From the NCBI GenBank assembly GCA_958298945.1, contig OY282605.1, positions 42,634,811-42,698,810 of the forward strand: 64,000 nucleotides of DNA, in the 5' to 3' direction. Source of the stretch: Atherix ibis (taxonomy: Eukaryota > Arthropoda > Insecta > Diptera > Athericidae). The position numbers and the translations under genes were made by a program. Under the pieces are notes generated by a model, which worked only from the letters and a program-made list of their open reading frames with translations, ran no database searches and was not told the DNA's origin. Shown in pieces: positions 46,560 to 57,839 of the stretch. How positions within the stretch are numbered: the stretch's first letter is position 1; every line of letters begins with the position of its first letter.

Positions 46560-47270
46560 AATATTTTTAACGAAAAAAAAGGAAAATTCTTTTTAAAAAA
46601 ATACTTTCTTATACGAGTATGTTTTTGTGCCCGTATGGACTTATCATAAAAATTATATATAATACAATAATGAGCTAAATATAATAAATTATTCAAATAG
46701 TGATTTTAAAATCAAATTTTTATTGTATATTATTTAAATTGCCATTATTCTTTATTGCACAAAATTTGGATTATAATTTAGACCACTTCGTTATAGATAT
46801 TGTGGTTTGTCTTACAATGCTCTTAAATTTTAAAAATTATCTGTAAAAATACGATGTCTTATATCGTTTAATAAGAAAAAAAATTCTACGGCATCAAATC
46901 GCAGTATTTTGTAGTACAATAAACATCACCTAAATTTGGCGTCCTGAGAACTTTTCGTACAATAAAACCAAAATTTATCGTATTGTGTGACTTGAGGTAA
47001 CATTTTCTTAAAATCACATTTAGTCTTAATTAAATTTTTTTTAAAGTTTAAGCTAACAAAAAAAATTGTTAATCAGAAGGTCATAATACTCAGAATTGAC
47101 AGTAAGGATCTCTCATCATCATTTTTAAAGAAATACACTTTCAGACAAAAATTCAACCCAGATAATTACTTTTCTTTGGTATAACAATTTTTCTCAAGTC
47201 ACTTGTGGGGTTTCAGAGCCACGACGTACCGACGAAAATTTTCTTCAGAGCCTCAAAGCTCAAGAAATTT
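46560..47270 (-). pseudogene. T-family transposase relic
   Basis: On the minus strand, pieces in shifting frames read SETPQVT and LLYQRKVIIWVEF (opposite about 47150-47220), then FFKNDDE and VNSEYYDLLINNFF (about 47050-47130), and ILVLLYEKFSGRQI-like sequence near 46930-46980. The order and motifs fit the DDE_3 domain (RVTVWCGF, GPYFFKDDAG, VNGERYR, LLREKFPGR). Heavily decayed. Confidence 0.55.
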
Positions 47271-49904
47271 TTGTTCAAAAAACCGCAAAATCTGACTACG
47301 ACAGAATTACTACATTTGTAAAAAATTTTTACTATTCTTACAAATTTTTCAGAAATTAAACTATCCATAAAATAAAATGGCAAATTATAGATTAAATTCA
47401 CATTAATTAATTAAATATATTAATTTAAAAATTATCAGATGAGATATCTTATCTTTCCATGATATTTTTTTAAAATCGAGTTAATCGTTTCGCAAGTATT
47501 CCTAAACAAATTGATGATATGCCATACTAAACTCAATTTAGGCTCAATAATTTCTAAATCAAATTTACATTTAATTACGTAAATCATGAATTCATATCCA
47601 GTTGCAATGGCATATTGAACTAAACAGCAACAATCAGATGCTTTTAGATAATTGTATTAAATCAGAATGACAGAGGTTATTGTTTTAAGTAAGCCATAAT
47701 TATGTACAATTTACCCATAGTAATAATAATTTTAATAATAATAATAATAATAATAATAACAACAGTAGAACAACACTTTATGTGTATAGTCCCGGAAACA
47801 CTTTAACTAAGTCGATAAGGAAATTGTTATTGAAACTTAACTTATTGCCCATGTAACATCGATTATACAATTGACATTGTCAATTATTTCAATCTTCTGT
47901 TATATATTGTAGAAATCTAATATGTAATATAATAGTAAAAGTATACTAAAATTTAATTAGATATCAAAAAGTTTCTTTTTGTTTTCAATTTCGAATTAAA
48001 AGCATCTCTTTACAAAAAAAACTTTAAGCAATTGGAAAATAGTAAATTTGGAAACCTAAATTTTATTAAACCTTCCATACCCATACGAGTATTTATATAA
48101 ATATATATATATACATATATACTAATATATCAATATGCTTAGATTAATTTACTATTAATATATGAACTGAACCGTTTATTGTTGTACATCTTATTTCATT
48201 GTAATTTAACCAATAACATTCAGCTTTGAACAAACCATCATTAGAACCCATAACGTCTGTAATTTATTCTGATTAGCTCTTTATATCCTTAGTCTTAAAT
48301 CTTTTACTATATATAACAAAATATCCTTTAAAACGTATTGAGCAATAGCACCCCACATTCGGAGGTAATCAGTTAACTTTTAACTGACTCTACACAATTG
48401 GAATTTTCCAATCTAAAACAAACACCTTACTTATTATCCAACACCCTTCCTTCCATCCCTTAAAACCTATTTGAAACAGCTTCTATATAGGCATATGATT
48501 TCACAGAAGAATCTTATGGAAATTAGCATCCCCCCAACCCTCCCTCCCCCACCCCTATTTCAAATACGAATAAATGCATTGAAATTCCATAAATTCGAAC
48601 GAATTCCTTTTATTTTCATACTAAATTAGGCCAATTACTTACAACTAGCATATTTGTATGCTATTATTATATTATTTGTTCAATATTATATGGTTTAAAA
48701 TAGGTTTTATTATTATTCTACCATAATATAATGTAAATAGTAAACTATCAATGACCTTACACCTTTCAATACTTCCTCTTAACTTTGGTTGGTGATTTTC
48801 ATTCTCTTAACTGCTACTATTGTGTTCCTGTAAAAAAAAAAAACTTCGAACCTAATTCACTAACCCATTATTTCTCGAACCTTAAAAATGCTCCTTCTTA
48901 TTTTTAAGTATATCACGTAAATTGGTTTTATTCAATGTCAGATAACCGGAAAAGCCTACCATACAAGCTTGGCTGATCTATGATGAGCATTATTACCTGT
49001 TATAATGCTTTTGGCTTTATTGAAAGGGTATTGTGGCATGGAAGAACAGTGACTGAACTGTTTCTGCTACCCCATCGATATGGAGTACTGAATATTCGGA
49101 TTATTACAACAATTGGGTTGTACGTGTACATATATCGAGCATAAATTAAATTCAAATATCACATGTATAGGGTAGATGGTTTTTTTCTTATTTATGACTA
49201 TACAACAGGGAATTGTTTGGTATTCTGTTAATTCTGCTACTGACTTCTCAGCCCACCATTATGACCATTCAAAATACAAATAGAATCATCATAAAGCTGA
49301 ACGATGATCATCCATCATCAGTACTCTGTAAAAAACATTTTTACTTGTCTATGTCACCATCAATAATGATTGATTTGTTTTTGATTTCATTCTTTGATGT
49401 GTAACATTGCGTTTGAATTTTCTACGTTCAACACTTCCATCTCAATTGATATAAAAATTGCTACACTACCGCTTATTGTTACAAGAATCTATACAAGATT
49501 TTCTATTGTATATATTTTCAAAAAAAAAAAAAAAAAAAAAATTCATGCCAAATACTTTTTGACATTTCAATTAATTTTCACTTTTTTCTAATATTATTCC
49601 TTCAATTCATAAAAATATTTTTTTTATACTCTAAATCTGCATGAATATTTTTGTCTACAATGAATTTTATTTATAATATATACTCGTGTATGCCTAGGTG
49701 AACGAAAATAAATTTTGGTTGAATATTAAAAATCATTCAACATTTTTTTTTTAGGTTAAAAATAATAAGATTTTGTAAACTTAAACCATTTGGCAACAAC
49801 GTAAATGCAGAAGGGCATATTAGCTATGTCACTAGCTATATTAAAACTCTAAAAAGCTGCATATCATATACATATGTCACAGTGTCACTTAATCAACGGA
49901 AGAG
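47271..49904. other. AT-rich DNA with microsatellites
   Basis: No coding motif. It contains (TAA)n at about 47721-47760, a C-rich stretch near 48530-48556 and a 20-A run near 49520-49540. The 48180-49100 portion is less AT-extreme, without recognisable features. Confidence 0.5.
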
Positions 49905-50144
49905 TATGAGGGTTGTATGATTAATACCTGACGTTGGCAAGAAAAAAACATTTTTATTGACGAAATTCATTTTATTTTCTAACTGAGACTACTTTTAACT
50001 CGATACGCTTAGTCCAAAATTTGCTAGCTTTTGTATTGTATCTAAAAAAAATACGAGCTTTCCAACCCTTCAAAATAGGCGTTTTTTCAACAAACACCTC
50101 CCGCTGAATGAAATTCTTGTCAGCCGAGCCATTTTTCATTTTTG

Positions 50145-50603
50145 GGTAGTGTGTTCCTTAGGGTGGTGTGCTTGGCCGTATTCTGTATAATACGTATGGT
50201 ATGTAAAGTTGTAATATTTCTACATACTTTGTCTGGATCATCAAAGGTTTGTTGATCCTATAATAGGTGGTCCTGAAACCGCAGCACCGCTTCAATTGTC
50301 ACTCCCAGGTACATCAGCGATGGTCCCATGGCCTGCTTATGTTCGGCAATCCTAATAGTAATGGTCTCTCTAACTTTTTTCCCTTATAGTCTTATAGTCT
50401 GCCGAAGACCAACTATCAGAAGCCAATGGCGAACATAAACAATAGGCCAAATTGTCGTGGCTCTATAAAATAGCTTCTAGCTCTTGTTTCATAGACCTTA
50501 CAATATAGAAATAAAAAATATCTGTTCCACATTTTTCACACATTTTGCCGCCACGATCACACCAACATCATCTCTAGAATATGGAGCTCCAGATTATTAT
50601 CAT
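50145..50603 (-). pseudogene. R1-like reverse transcriptase fragment, copy 1
   Basis: The minus strand carries RDDVGVIVAAKCVKNVEQIF (degenerate YADD catalytic box, with the Asp pair kept), HWLLIVGLR, GKKVRETITIRIAEHKQAMG, SLMYLGVTIEAVLRFQDHLL and then a TAG. These are palm-to-thumb motifs of an R1/LOA-type LINE RT. Copy 2 lies at 53030-53464. Confidence 0.8.
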
Positions 50604-50926
50604 ACGAGGTCTGCTCAAAAAGTATCGTGAGTTTTTTTTTTTTTTTTAAATTAATTATTTATTCATGAATATCTATTTTGTGCCCTTCAAAGTAATTCCC
50701 ACCAGATATTATACACTTATGCCAACGTTTTTTCCAAACCTCGAAGCACTTCAAAAAATCATTTTCTGTGATATATTGCTTACAATATTACAGGTAATAT
50801 TCCTTATTGACCGTTCTACCCTGTGGCAAGAAGTCATGATGCACCACGCCCCTACAATCGAAGAAACCTGTAAGCAGAACCTTTACATTCGACCGAACTT
50901 GGCGCGCTTTTTTCGGTCTTGGCTCG
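50604..50926 (-). pseudogene. MarC transposase fragment
   Basis: The minus strand reads EPRPKKARQVRSNVKVLL, FFDCRGVVHHDFLPQGR and NKEYYL, then jumps by internal deletion to the MarC 3' UTR (CACTTATGCCAACG on plus, near 50714) and the 3' end CGAGGTCTGCTCAAAAAGTA beginning at 50606. No catalytic Asp remains. Confidence 0.88.
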
Positions 50927-51881
50927 TTTTTCATTTTTGCGAATAGAAAATAATCTCTCGGGGCTAAAACTAGGAAGTGTGGTGAATTCGGAAGCAAATC
51001 GTATCCTAACTCATGGAATTTTTCCTTGGCAATGAAAAAAGTATGCACAAGTATATTGTCTTCATAAAAGGGAATTTTGTTTTTTGCCAAAAGTGAACGT
51101 TTCGTCTTGAATTTCATTATTTAAATGGTCTAATAATACTGTATAATACCGTGCTGTTATCGTTTTGCCTTTTTTAACATAGTCGATGAAGATTATAAAA
51201 TGTGCATCCCAGATAACTGCCGCCATTAGCTTTGCTGACTTTGGTGCACGTTCGGTAGTAGAAGCACATTGGTTTGACTGAACTTAGGTTTCTGGTGTAT
51301 AATACTGAATCTATGTTACATCAACAGGCATGAATCGATGCACAAATTTATTTGTATTATACTTAAAATGCCTAAACACTTCGTTGAGGTTGTTATTCAG
51401 ATACGTTTTTGGTTACGTATTAGAAAATGCGGCAGTCAACTGGCCAATAGCTTTCTTATACCTAAAATTTCATGAACGATTTTGCCTACACGTTCTTTTA
51501 ACGAAAGTCGATTAAAAATATATCGTAGATTTTTTTAAGTATTTATTTGGTGGTGACCTTATTTGGACGACCTGGTCGTTCTTCATCAAAAATGATTATA
51601 TGGCTTAAATGGTTGATAACGAAGGTGCAGAGTTTCCATAAACTTCTTCCAATTCCATTTTTATCTTATCAGTCAACCAATATTTTATCACTGTTCGAGA
51701 ATTATTTTTTTCGTTGTTCGTTTTAAATTGCTCTCAATCGCAAATTAAATAAAGCTGATGCTTAAAAAATATAGAATCGTTTTAATAATAGCAAGATTCT
51801 TATGAAACGTTATATTTATAAAAAAATTAAGTTTTGTTAATAGTGGCAGTACCATTTCTGACCGAGGATTAGGTATTTATC

Positions 51882-52035
51882 ATGTATTTATCATATAGCC
51901 CTCACTTAATTTTAATTCTAGTTTTTTTTAACTAATTCTAAAATTGCTCCATGCCATACTTGAGTCATCCAACATAATTCCAGACCATCAGTTTAAGAGG
52001 AAAAAGTACTGCCCAATTGTATGCCTAAATATATC
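51882..52035. repeat. dispersed repeat, copy 2 (partner 40490-40640)
   Basis: Begins in the right end of the split mariner (GGTATTTATCATG...CATATAGCCCTCA). It continues CTTAATTTTAATTCTAGTTT, ATTGCTCCATGCCATACTTG and ACTGCCCAATTG, paralleling copy 1 with short indels. A mariner end sits at the same place in both copies. Confidence 0.85.
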
Positions 52036-52140
52036 GTATTGAAAAGATTTTTTTATTCCAATTATTTACTTATTATACAATCACACCTCTCACAGCAATA
52101 TTTTAAAAGTCGCTATGAAACTTGAACAGTGTTTAATATA

Positions 52141-53027
52141 CAGGGTGCGTTTTATGTTCCAGATCGATATTGTTTATCTGCCATTTTGGTAAAGACAATA
52201 CTCATCCATTGGCATTTAACTAGAAAACAATTGATAACAATATATTATGAAGTATCTATTATAACAATAACGTCTTGAAATTATAAAAACATTTTATTTA
52301 AATAATTGTTCAATTGCGTTTACACGAAGAAAATTACATCTCCACGTATTACGAGGCACACTTCGACTTTGTTAATAAATAGAACAGCCTCTATTGGGGC
52401 ACTAAAAACCGTCAACTGAAACACTACAGACCACTATACGCTCGTAGAGTAACTGTACACAGTTACTGGTGTACAGCAGGCAATGCTGTTACAGTTACTG
52501 GTGACCGCTATCGGAACATGTTGGAAAACTTTCATCTACCCAAATTAGATCACTTAAGTCTACAGAATATGTGGTTTACACAAGACGGTACCACATCACA
52601 TACATTTTATGCTAAGATGCAAATTTTGAGAGAAATTTTTCCCGACCGAATAATGACAAAAAGTGGTGATATCGACTAGCCCCCACGATGCCCTGACTTG
52701 CACCCTTCCGTTTTTTTTTTTTTGTATGGTGATACTTAAAGGAAAAGGTATACACTAACAAGCCAACTATAACCTCAATGCTTAAGGATAACATTCGAAA
52801 CGAAATTACTGAAATAACACCAGAAGTCTGCGAAAATTATTATGAAAAATATACTTTAAAGAGCTCGCATGTGTACCGCGACCAGAGACCAGCATTTGAC
52901 CGACATTATATTTCATAAATAATATTAAAGAGCATATAATCAATCAATAAAATATAAATTATAAAATTGTATTTTAGTAAAAATTTATTAAAAAATAACT
53001 TCGACCTGGAACATAAAACGGACCTTG
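52141..53027 (+). mobile_element. T-family transposon with clear ends
   Basis: An 887 bp element. The left end is CAGGGTGCGTTTTATGTTCC, continuing AGATCGA. The right end complements it, with CAAGGTCCGTTTTATGTTCC on the minus strand. TA flanks at 52139-52140 and 53028-53029 fit Tc1/mariner-superfamily insertion. It has lost its N-terminal half by deletion. Its ends define the family termini, which are not visible in the other T relics. Confidence 0.88.
52395..52918 (+). pseudogene. T-family transposase C-terminal half
   Basis: Plus-strand DDE_3 domain: RQLKHYRPLYARRVTVHSYW, then VTGDRYRNMLENFHLPKLD, LQNMWFTQDGTTSHTFYAKM with the second Asp, LREIFPDRIMTKSGDID, WPPRCPDLHPS near 52679-52710 (preceded by TAG where Trp is expected), then a deletion and frameshift. 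The tail is SMLKDNIRNEITEITPEVCE followed by a stretch ending FDRHYIS. The N-terminal HTH and the first Asp block are missing. Not functional. Confidence 0.85.
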
Positions 53028-53029
53028 TA

Positions 53030-53464
53030 TCTTATAGCCGCCGGTATTTCTTAGGGTAGTGTGCTTGGCTGTATTCTGTATAATATGGTCTGTAAAGTTG
53101 TAATATTTCTATATACTATAATAGGTAGTCCTGAAACCGCGGCCTCGCATCAATTATCACACCCAGGTACTTCAGCGATGGTCCGATAGCCTCCTTTTGT
53201 TCGGCAATCCTAATAGTAATGGTCTCTCTGCCTTTTTTCCCTTATAGTCTTATAGTCTGCAAGCCGAAGACCAATTATCAGAAGCCAATGGCGAACATAA
53301 ACAATAGGCAAAATGGTCGTCGTTCTATAAAATAACTTCTAGCTCTTGTATCATAGACCTTAAAATATAGAAATAAAAAAGATCTGTTCCACCTCTTCCA
53401 CACATTTTGCCACCACGATCAAACCAAAATCATCTCTAGAATATTGAGCTCCAGATTATTATCA
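53030..53464 (-). pseudogene. R1-like reverse transcriptase fragment, copy 2
   Basis: Same RT segment as 50145-50603 (DDFGLIVVAKCVEEVEQIF near 53410; GPSLKYLGV-type thumb near 53180), with its own differences. It is cut on the left by the T element (TA at 53028-53029) and on the right by a MarC mariner (TA at 53465-53466). The RT resumes at 54708, so two DNA transposons have inserted into one LINE copy. Confidence 0.82.
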
Positions 53465-53466
53465 TA

Positions 53467-54707
53467 CGATGTCTGTTCAAAATGCATCGTCAATTTTATG
53501 TTTTTTCAAAAATTAATTATTTAACATATTCGTGAATATCTATTTTATCCCCTTCAAAGTAATCACCACCAGATATTATACACTTATGCCAACGTTTTTT
53601 TCAATCCTCGAAGCACTTCAAAAAATCATTTTCTGTGATCTTGTTCAGCTCCTCCTTCGATGCCGTCTTTATCTCCTTAATCGTAGTGTAGCGTCGTCCT
53701 TTCATTGGGGCTCTTCAGTTTCGGAAACAAGAAAAAGTCACAGGAGGCCAGATCTGGAGAATACGGTGGCTGCGGCATTATTAGTGTGTTGTTTTTGGTC
53801 AAAAATGGCAAAAGCCACTTTTTGTTCTTCCACAAATCCGGGCGTTGCGCATAACTTGCAGGTAATATTCCTTATTGACCGTTCTACCCTGTCGCAAGAA
53901 GTCATGATGCATCACGCCTCTGCAATCGAAGAAAACTGTAAGCAAAACCTTTACATTCGACCGAACTTGGCGCGCATTTTTCGGTCTTGGCTCGTGCGGC
54001 AGCGTCCATTGTGATGATTGAGCTTTTGTTTCCACGTCATCACCATAAATCTATGATTCGTCACCAGTTATGATCCTCTGGAGCAAATTTGGGTCATCGC
54101 CGACAGAGTCCAACAGCTCCAACAGCAATGTTAATGCGATGCCGTTTTTGGTCGAAATTGAGCAATTTTTGTATGAATTTCGCAGCGACCCGTCTCACGC
54201 CAAATCATTGCTAAAAATCGAATGGCACGAGCCAATCGATATGTTTAAGTCCTCAGCAACTACTCTAACGGTGATTCGACGATTGGCCAATACTATTTTC
54301 TTCACTTCATCAAAGTTTTCGTCTGTTGTTGACGCGCTCGGGCGTCCGGCATGCTTTGCATCATTCTTCTCGACCCTCTGAGAATATTTTGTACCACCGA
54401 TAAACGTTGCTTTGGCCCAAGGTAGCTTCACCATATACCACAGTCAGCATTCGGAATGCGTCCGCGCAATTAATTTTGTTTTTCACACAAAATATGATAC
54501 ACATTCTTTGATCAATTTTTTGGAATTGTTAAAAAATCGAAGACGAGCTAAAACACGTGTTAGAAAATTAGCTGTCAAAAATTAACTGAACATTCAAAAT
54601 AGCCGAACTTGTCGGCATAAGTGAGAGACATAAGTATCAATATAATGCCACAAAAAAATCGAAAATCGAATATACGTAATTATGCGATACTTTTTGAACA
54701 GACCTCA
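53467..54707 (-). mobile_element. MarC mariner inserted in the R1-like RT
   Basis: A 1241 bp minus-strand element with the left end CGATGTCTGTTCAAAATGCA and the right end complement (CGATACTTTTTGAACAGACC then TCA). TA flanks are 53465-53466 and 54708-54709. The RT frame continues across it. The transposase is extensively frameshifted, and the second catalytic block is deleted. Confidence 0.9.
53640..54470 (-). pseudogene. MarC transposase lacking the second catalytic Asp
   Basis: From the right: GRPSASTTDENFDEVKKIVL, ANRRITVRVVAEDLNISIGS, CHSIFSNDLA, then frameshifts through KLLNFDQK, a degraded first catalytic block near 54060, and the RQVRSNVKVLLTVFFDCRG and KEYYLQVM blocks. Next WKNKKWLLPF joins directly to LTKNNTLIMPQPPYSPDLAS, so the HHDNAPAH motif with the second Asp has been removed. 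The Asp of SCDFFLF remains. Plus-strand ORFs over this region are shadows. Confidence 0.87.
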
Positions 54708-54709
54708 TA

Positions 54710-54785
54710 TTGCATTCCACAACAGAGCGCCCAAGATAAAGGCCTAAAGACCCACCATAGAAAAGCCTACTAGAATTTGCCATGT
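54710..54785 (-). pseudogene. R1-like RT, resumption beyond mariner
   Basis: The minus strand reads AFILGALLWNAI, matching the PQGSxLGPLLWNxMYD motif that precedes the YADD box in R1-like RTs. This places it just upstream of the piece ending at 53464 and confirms that the mariner split one RT. Confidence 0.7.
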
Positions 54786-56575
54786 TTTTATTCGAAAAAT
54801 TTCCCCCAAATCTAATAAATGAGTATTATTTAATATTTTCAAATTATATTCAATTTTTTTTTTCTCTTTTCAGTATAATAATTACCACAAAAAATATATG
54901 ATAATTTAGTCCTTTTTAATGATTTTCATATAAAATAAGTATTAACAGAGTGCACTTTATATCATCAATATGGCAAGGAATATTAAATTGCGTAGAAGAG
55001 TTATTACTCGTAACTTTGTAAATGGCCAATTAAAAGCATTCAAATTCGTTCATTTTAGATCAAAGTGAAATTTCTCAATTTAATTATGAACTTTTTCTCT
55101 ATAATCATTTTCCTTAGTGCTTCTAACTTTTGTTATTATATTGTAATTTACTACCATTGTTGAATGAACTTCCAGAAAAATGGTTCATATTTTGCAAAAG
55201 AACAAAGTAATCAAAATTCCCGATTTGAATCTGACTGTGATAAAAGAAAGGGAAAAAAATTACGAATATTCTGAAGAAATGAATTCACTTTAAACGCTAT
55301 TTCAATTATGCATACTATAAAATTTTGTGTTGAATTCTTTCATCTTTCGACATCAATTTGCATCTGTTGATTCGACTGGAAACTAGAAAATGAATCACAT
55401 AACCATGAATGTGAGGTATACTAAATCATCCATCGTCCATTACCATCCCCATAACCTTTGGTATAGATCGTTCACTACCCATTGCTCCCTGATTATATTC
55501 GCCACTTCCCCCATTAAATCCTGTATAGTAGCTTTTAGGCACTCAACAGTATAGCAATATAGAAAATGTTGTTTGATAGCTAATCAAATTTCAAACATTT
55601 AATGTTAGCATGAATACGGTCTGGGCTTTCCCTTATTAATATTACAATTTAGTTACGTTGAAATGGTTTTCGACCCTTGCAATCATTACTATACCATTTA
55701 TTCGTATTCATGTAAATTCCGAGGGTTAAAAAATAAAGGACATCTCATTTCAAATGTTTTATTGTTTCATCAGCAGTAGTATTAACTCTATAATAATATT
55801 AAAATTAAAGTTAAAAAAAGGGGCATTTTGAAATCGAAATTAAAAATTACTTTTATTTAATTATAGTGTTATCTATGTAACTTTAACTTTGGGCCTGTTA
55901 TCGTTTACAAAAACTACAAGATTCATAAAACTACTTAATTATTATTTTTCATAAATACGATTTTATCATTATTGAAAATATTTTGAATTTACAACAGTTA
56001 AACCGTATTTTTAAATCCATAAATACAATAGGATCAAATCTAGTCCTTAAAATTTTAAATGATTTAAACTCTATCCAAATGAGTAGGGAATATTTCTTAT
56101 ACTCAATTTTTTATTGACACAAACAAGAACCTACAAATTTTTCAACCTATAAATTTTACTACTACTAACCAGGGAAAAGAGATTCTATTTGATAACTGTA
56201 AATTTATTATGCCAAACATTGACCATCTACGAGTATAACCTAGAAAAGGCAATACCAATTATTGCAACTCGGAGACCACAACTTTTTCGCATTCAGAATT
56301 GAAAAGGTATAAATTATTGGCTTAAATTATGTCCTTAGTTAAGAAAGAAAAATATCCATAGTCATAGACAGGAAACAACTAGTTTTCGCAAGTAGAAAAA
56401 AGTCGTGACACCTAAAATGTTGTACAAGAGCCAGGTCGAGAGCCAGGTAATATGTAAATGTCAGTTTTTAACATTATGTGTACACATTAGCTAAAATCAC
56501 GTTGTTTACTTTGACTTTTGAACAATAATAATATATTTTTAATATATGCGTTGACAATAAATACATATTACCTAA
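54786..56575. other. no gene recognised
   Basis: AT-rich intergenic DNA with no transposon ends or coding motifs recognised. Confidence 0.5.
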
Positions 56576-56577
56576 TA

Positions 56578-57410
56578 TTGGGTTGTTCGGAAAGTAATTT
56601 CGTTTTTTTTTTTATAAAAAAGAAAGACAATTTTCTTATAATGAATTAATATTTTATTGTGTCCTTTTTTTCTTTAAGTAAATCATTCAATTTGTCCAAC
56701 TGATGATAGTACACTTCAGAATTGATCGTTGTGTTGCTCGGTAGAAGCTGAAAATAAACGATTCTTTTAAAATCCCACCAGAGAGATAGCATAACCTTTT
56801 TTTGATGAATATTCTCTTTCGAAGTGCTATGAGCCGATTCACCTTTTCTACTACAGGATCTTTTGCCCTTAACATTGTTGTAGACAACCCATTTCCCGTG
56901 ATGATACCCTTCAAAAATGGATCATTTTCTTGGCGGTTTTCAAATCACAAACGTCAATGCGACGGCACAAATGTTTTTCCGTAAGAAGATGAGGAACCCA
57001 TATGCCGAGCTTTGAGATTAAATCTGGCCGTTTCAAATGATCATGAACTATCGTATTCGATAAATTTTGATCTCACGAGTTGTTCTTCGCCGGTTTGCAT
57101 CAATTAATGGCTTTATTGTGTCTTCATCAGCTTCAACTGGCCTTCCGAGAACATGGTACATCTTAGAGATCAAATCGAAATTTTGCAAACCAGTTTTGGC
57201 ACTGGCGCTCACTTAACACATCGTCCCCATACACATCGGATAATTTTTTTCTTACTTGAACAGCATTTTTATCTTTTCTATAGTAAAAAAGTCAAATATG
57301 CCGAAAATGCTGTTTTTCACTTTCCATATTTAAAACGGTATCAATCAAAAACTTCTCTGCAGAATCAATCTAATAGCAAGCCTTGCTATGTCAGCTGTCA
57401 AAATTCATAT
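56578..57410 (-). mobile_element. MarD mariner, 3' half of transposase deleted
   Basis: TA 56576-56577 is followed by TTGGGTTGTTCGGAAAGTAA. Minus-strand coding from about 57330: ESEKQHFRHI, FYYRKDKNAVQVRKKIIRCV, CQNWFAKF-like remnants, GQLKLMKTQ-type sequence, HQKKVMLSLWW-like and YCNQ-type pieces. Then KLNDLLKEK jumps to the 3' UTR. The second and third Asp blocks are gone. The right end is not visible; limits are from the coding remnant. Confidence 0.82.
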
Positions 57411-57838
57411 GATTATACGGCTTAAGTGTGAAGTTGGCAAACACAAGAATTTTTTGGAATAAAAAATATGCTCGAAATAAGTCTTCGCCTTTAATTTAAA
57501 GTTATATAAGAGTTGTACAAAGGGATTTTTTTTAGCCACTCAAACAAACAATCTATAACTTGGCATGCACGTTTTACCTGGCTCTGCACCTGGTTCTCAT
57601 TCAAAAATTTTAGCCTTATAATTTTGCTCCACCGGCGAGTTGTAGTTAGTTTTTGTTTATGCTAGAGCCTAATTTTTGCACATATGCGCCCAGATCTACA
57701 TATTCCAGGTTGTATGATAAGCATTTTGGATACATAAAATTAATTAATTAATACGCTTTAAAAATGTCTTTTTATTACTTAAAGGTTATGCAGTAATAAA
57801 AATAGAAAATTATTCAAAGTGCTTACGTATTGCAATTA
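57411..57838. other. no gene recognised
   Basis: Probably includes the missing 5' end of the MarD copy, but no inverted repeat could be found. Confidence 0.4.
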
Positions 57839-57839
57839 C

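Larger units (their letters stand above)
50145..50939 (-). mobile_element. composite insert with 13 bp target duplication
   Basis: TTTTTCATTTTTG occurs at 50132-50144 and again at 50927-50939. The 782 bp between (50145-50926) plus one copy interrupts the mariner frame exactly, and removal restores continuity. Inside, on the minus strand, are a MarC piece (50604-50926) and then an R1-like RT piece (50145-50603). It therefore moved or was copied in as one unit from a locus like 53030-54707, where the same two sequences are adjacent. Confidence 0.88.
49907..51904 (-). mobile_element. MarB-like mariner split by a 795 bp insertion
   Basis: The left end TGAGGGTTGTATGATTAATA follows TA 49905-49906. 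The right end reads ATTTATCATATAGCCCTCA to 51904, a degenerate complement. The minus-strand transposase is recognisable on both sides of an insertion at 50145-50939. Excluding it, the frame runs through APRDYFLFAKMKN straight into GSADKNFIQREVF and on to the C-terminus IELKVVSVRK. Further upstream pieces are APKSAKLMAAVIWDAHF, IIFIDYVKKGKTITARYYT, and FYEDNILVHTFF with the second Asp. Many frameshifts and stops; old. Confidence 0.82.

Noticed and set aside
50665..50946. 93-codon plus-strand ORF
   Set aside because: Antisense to MarC 3' UTR and transposase sequence inside the composite insert.
50788..51117. 109-codon minus-strand ORF as a novel fusion transposase
   Set aside because: The frame simply reads from the split MarB-like mariner into the inserted MarC fragment across the 13 bp duplication; both halves are incomplete.
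53532..54381. Plus-strand ORFs of 160 and 103 codons
   Set aside because: Shadows of the MarC transposase on the minus strand.
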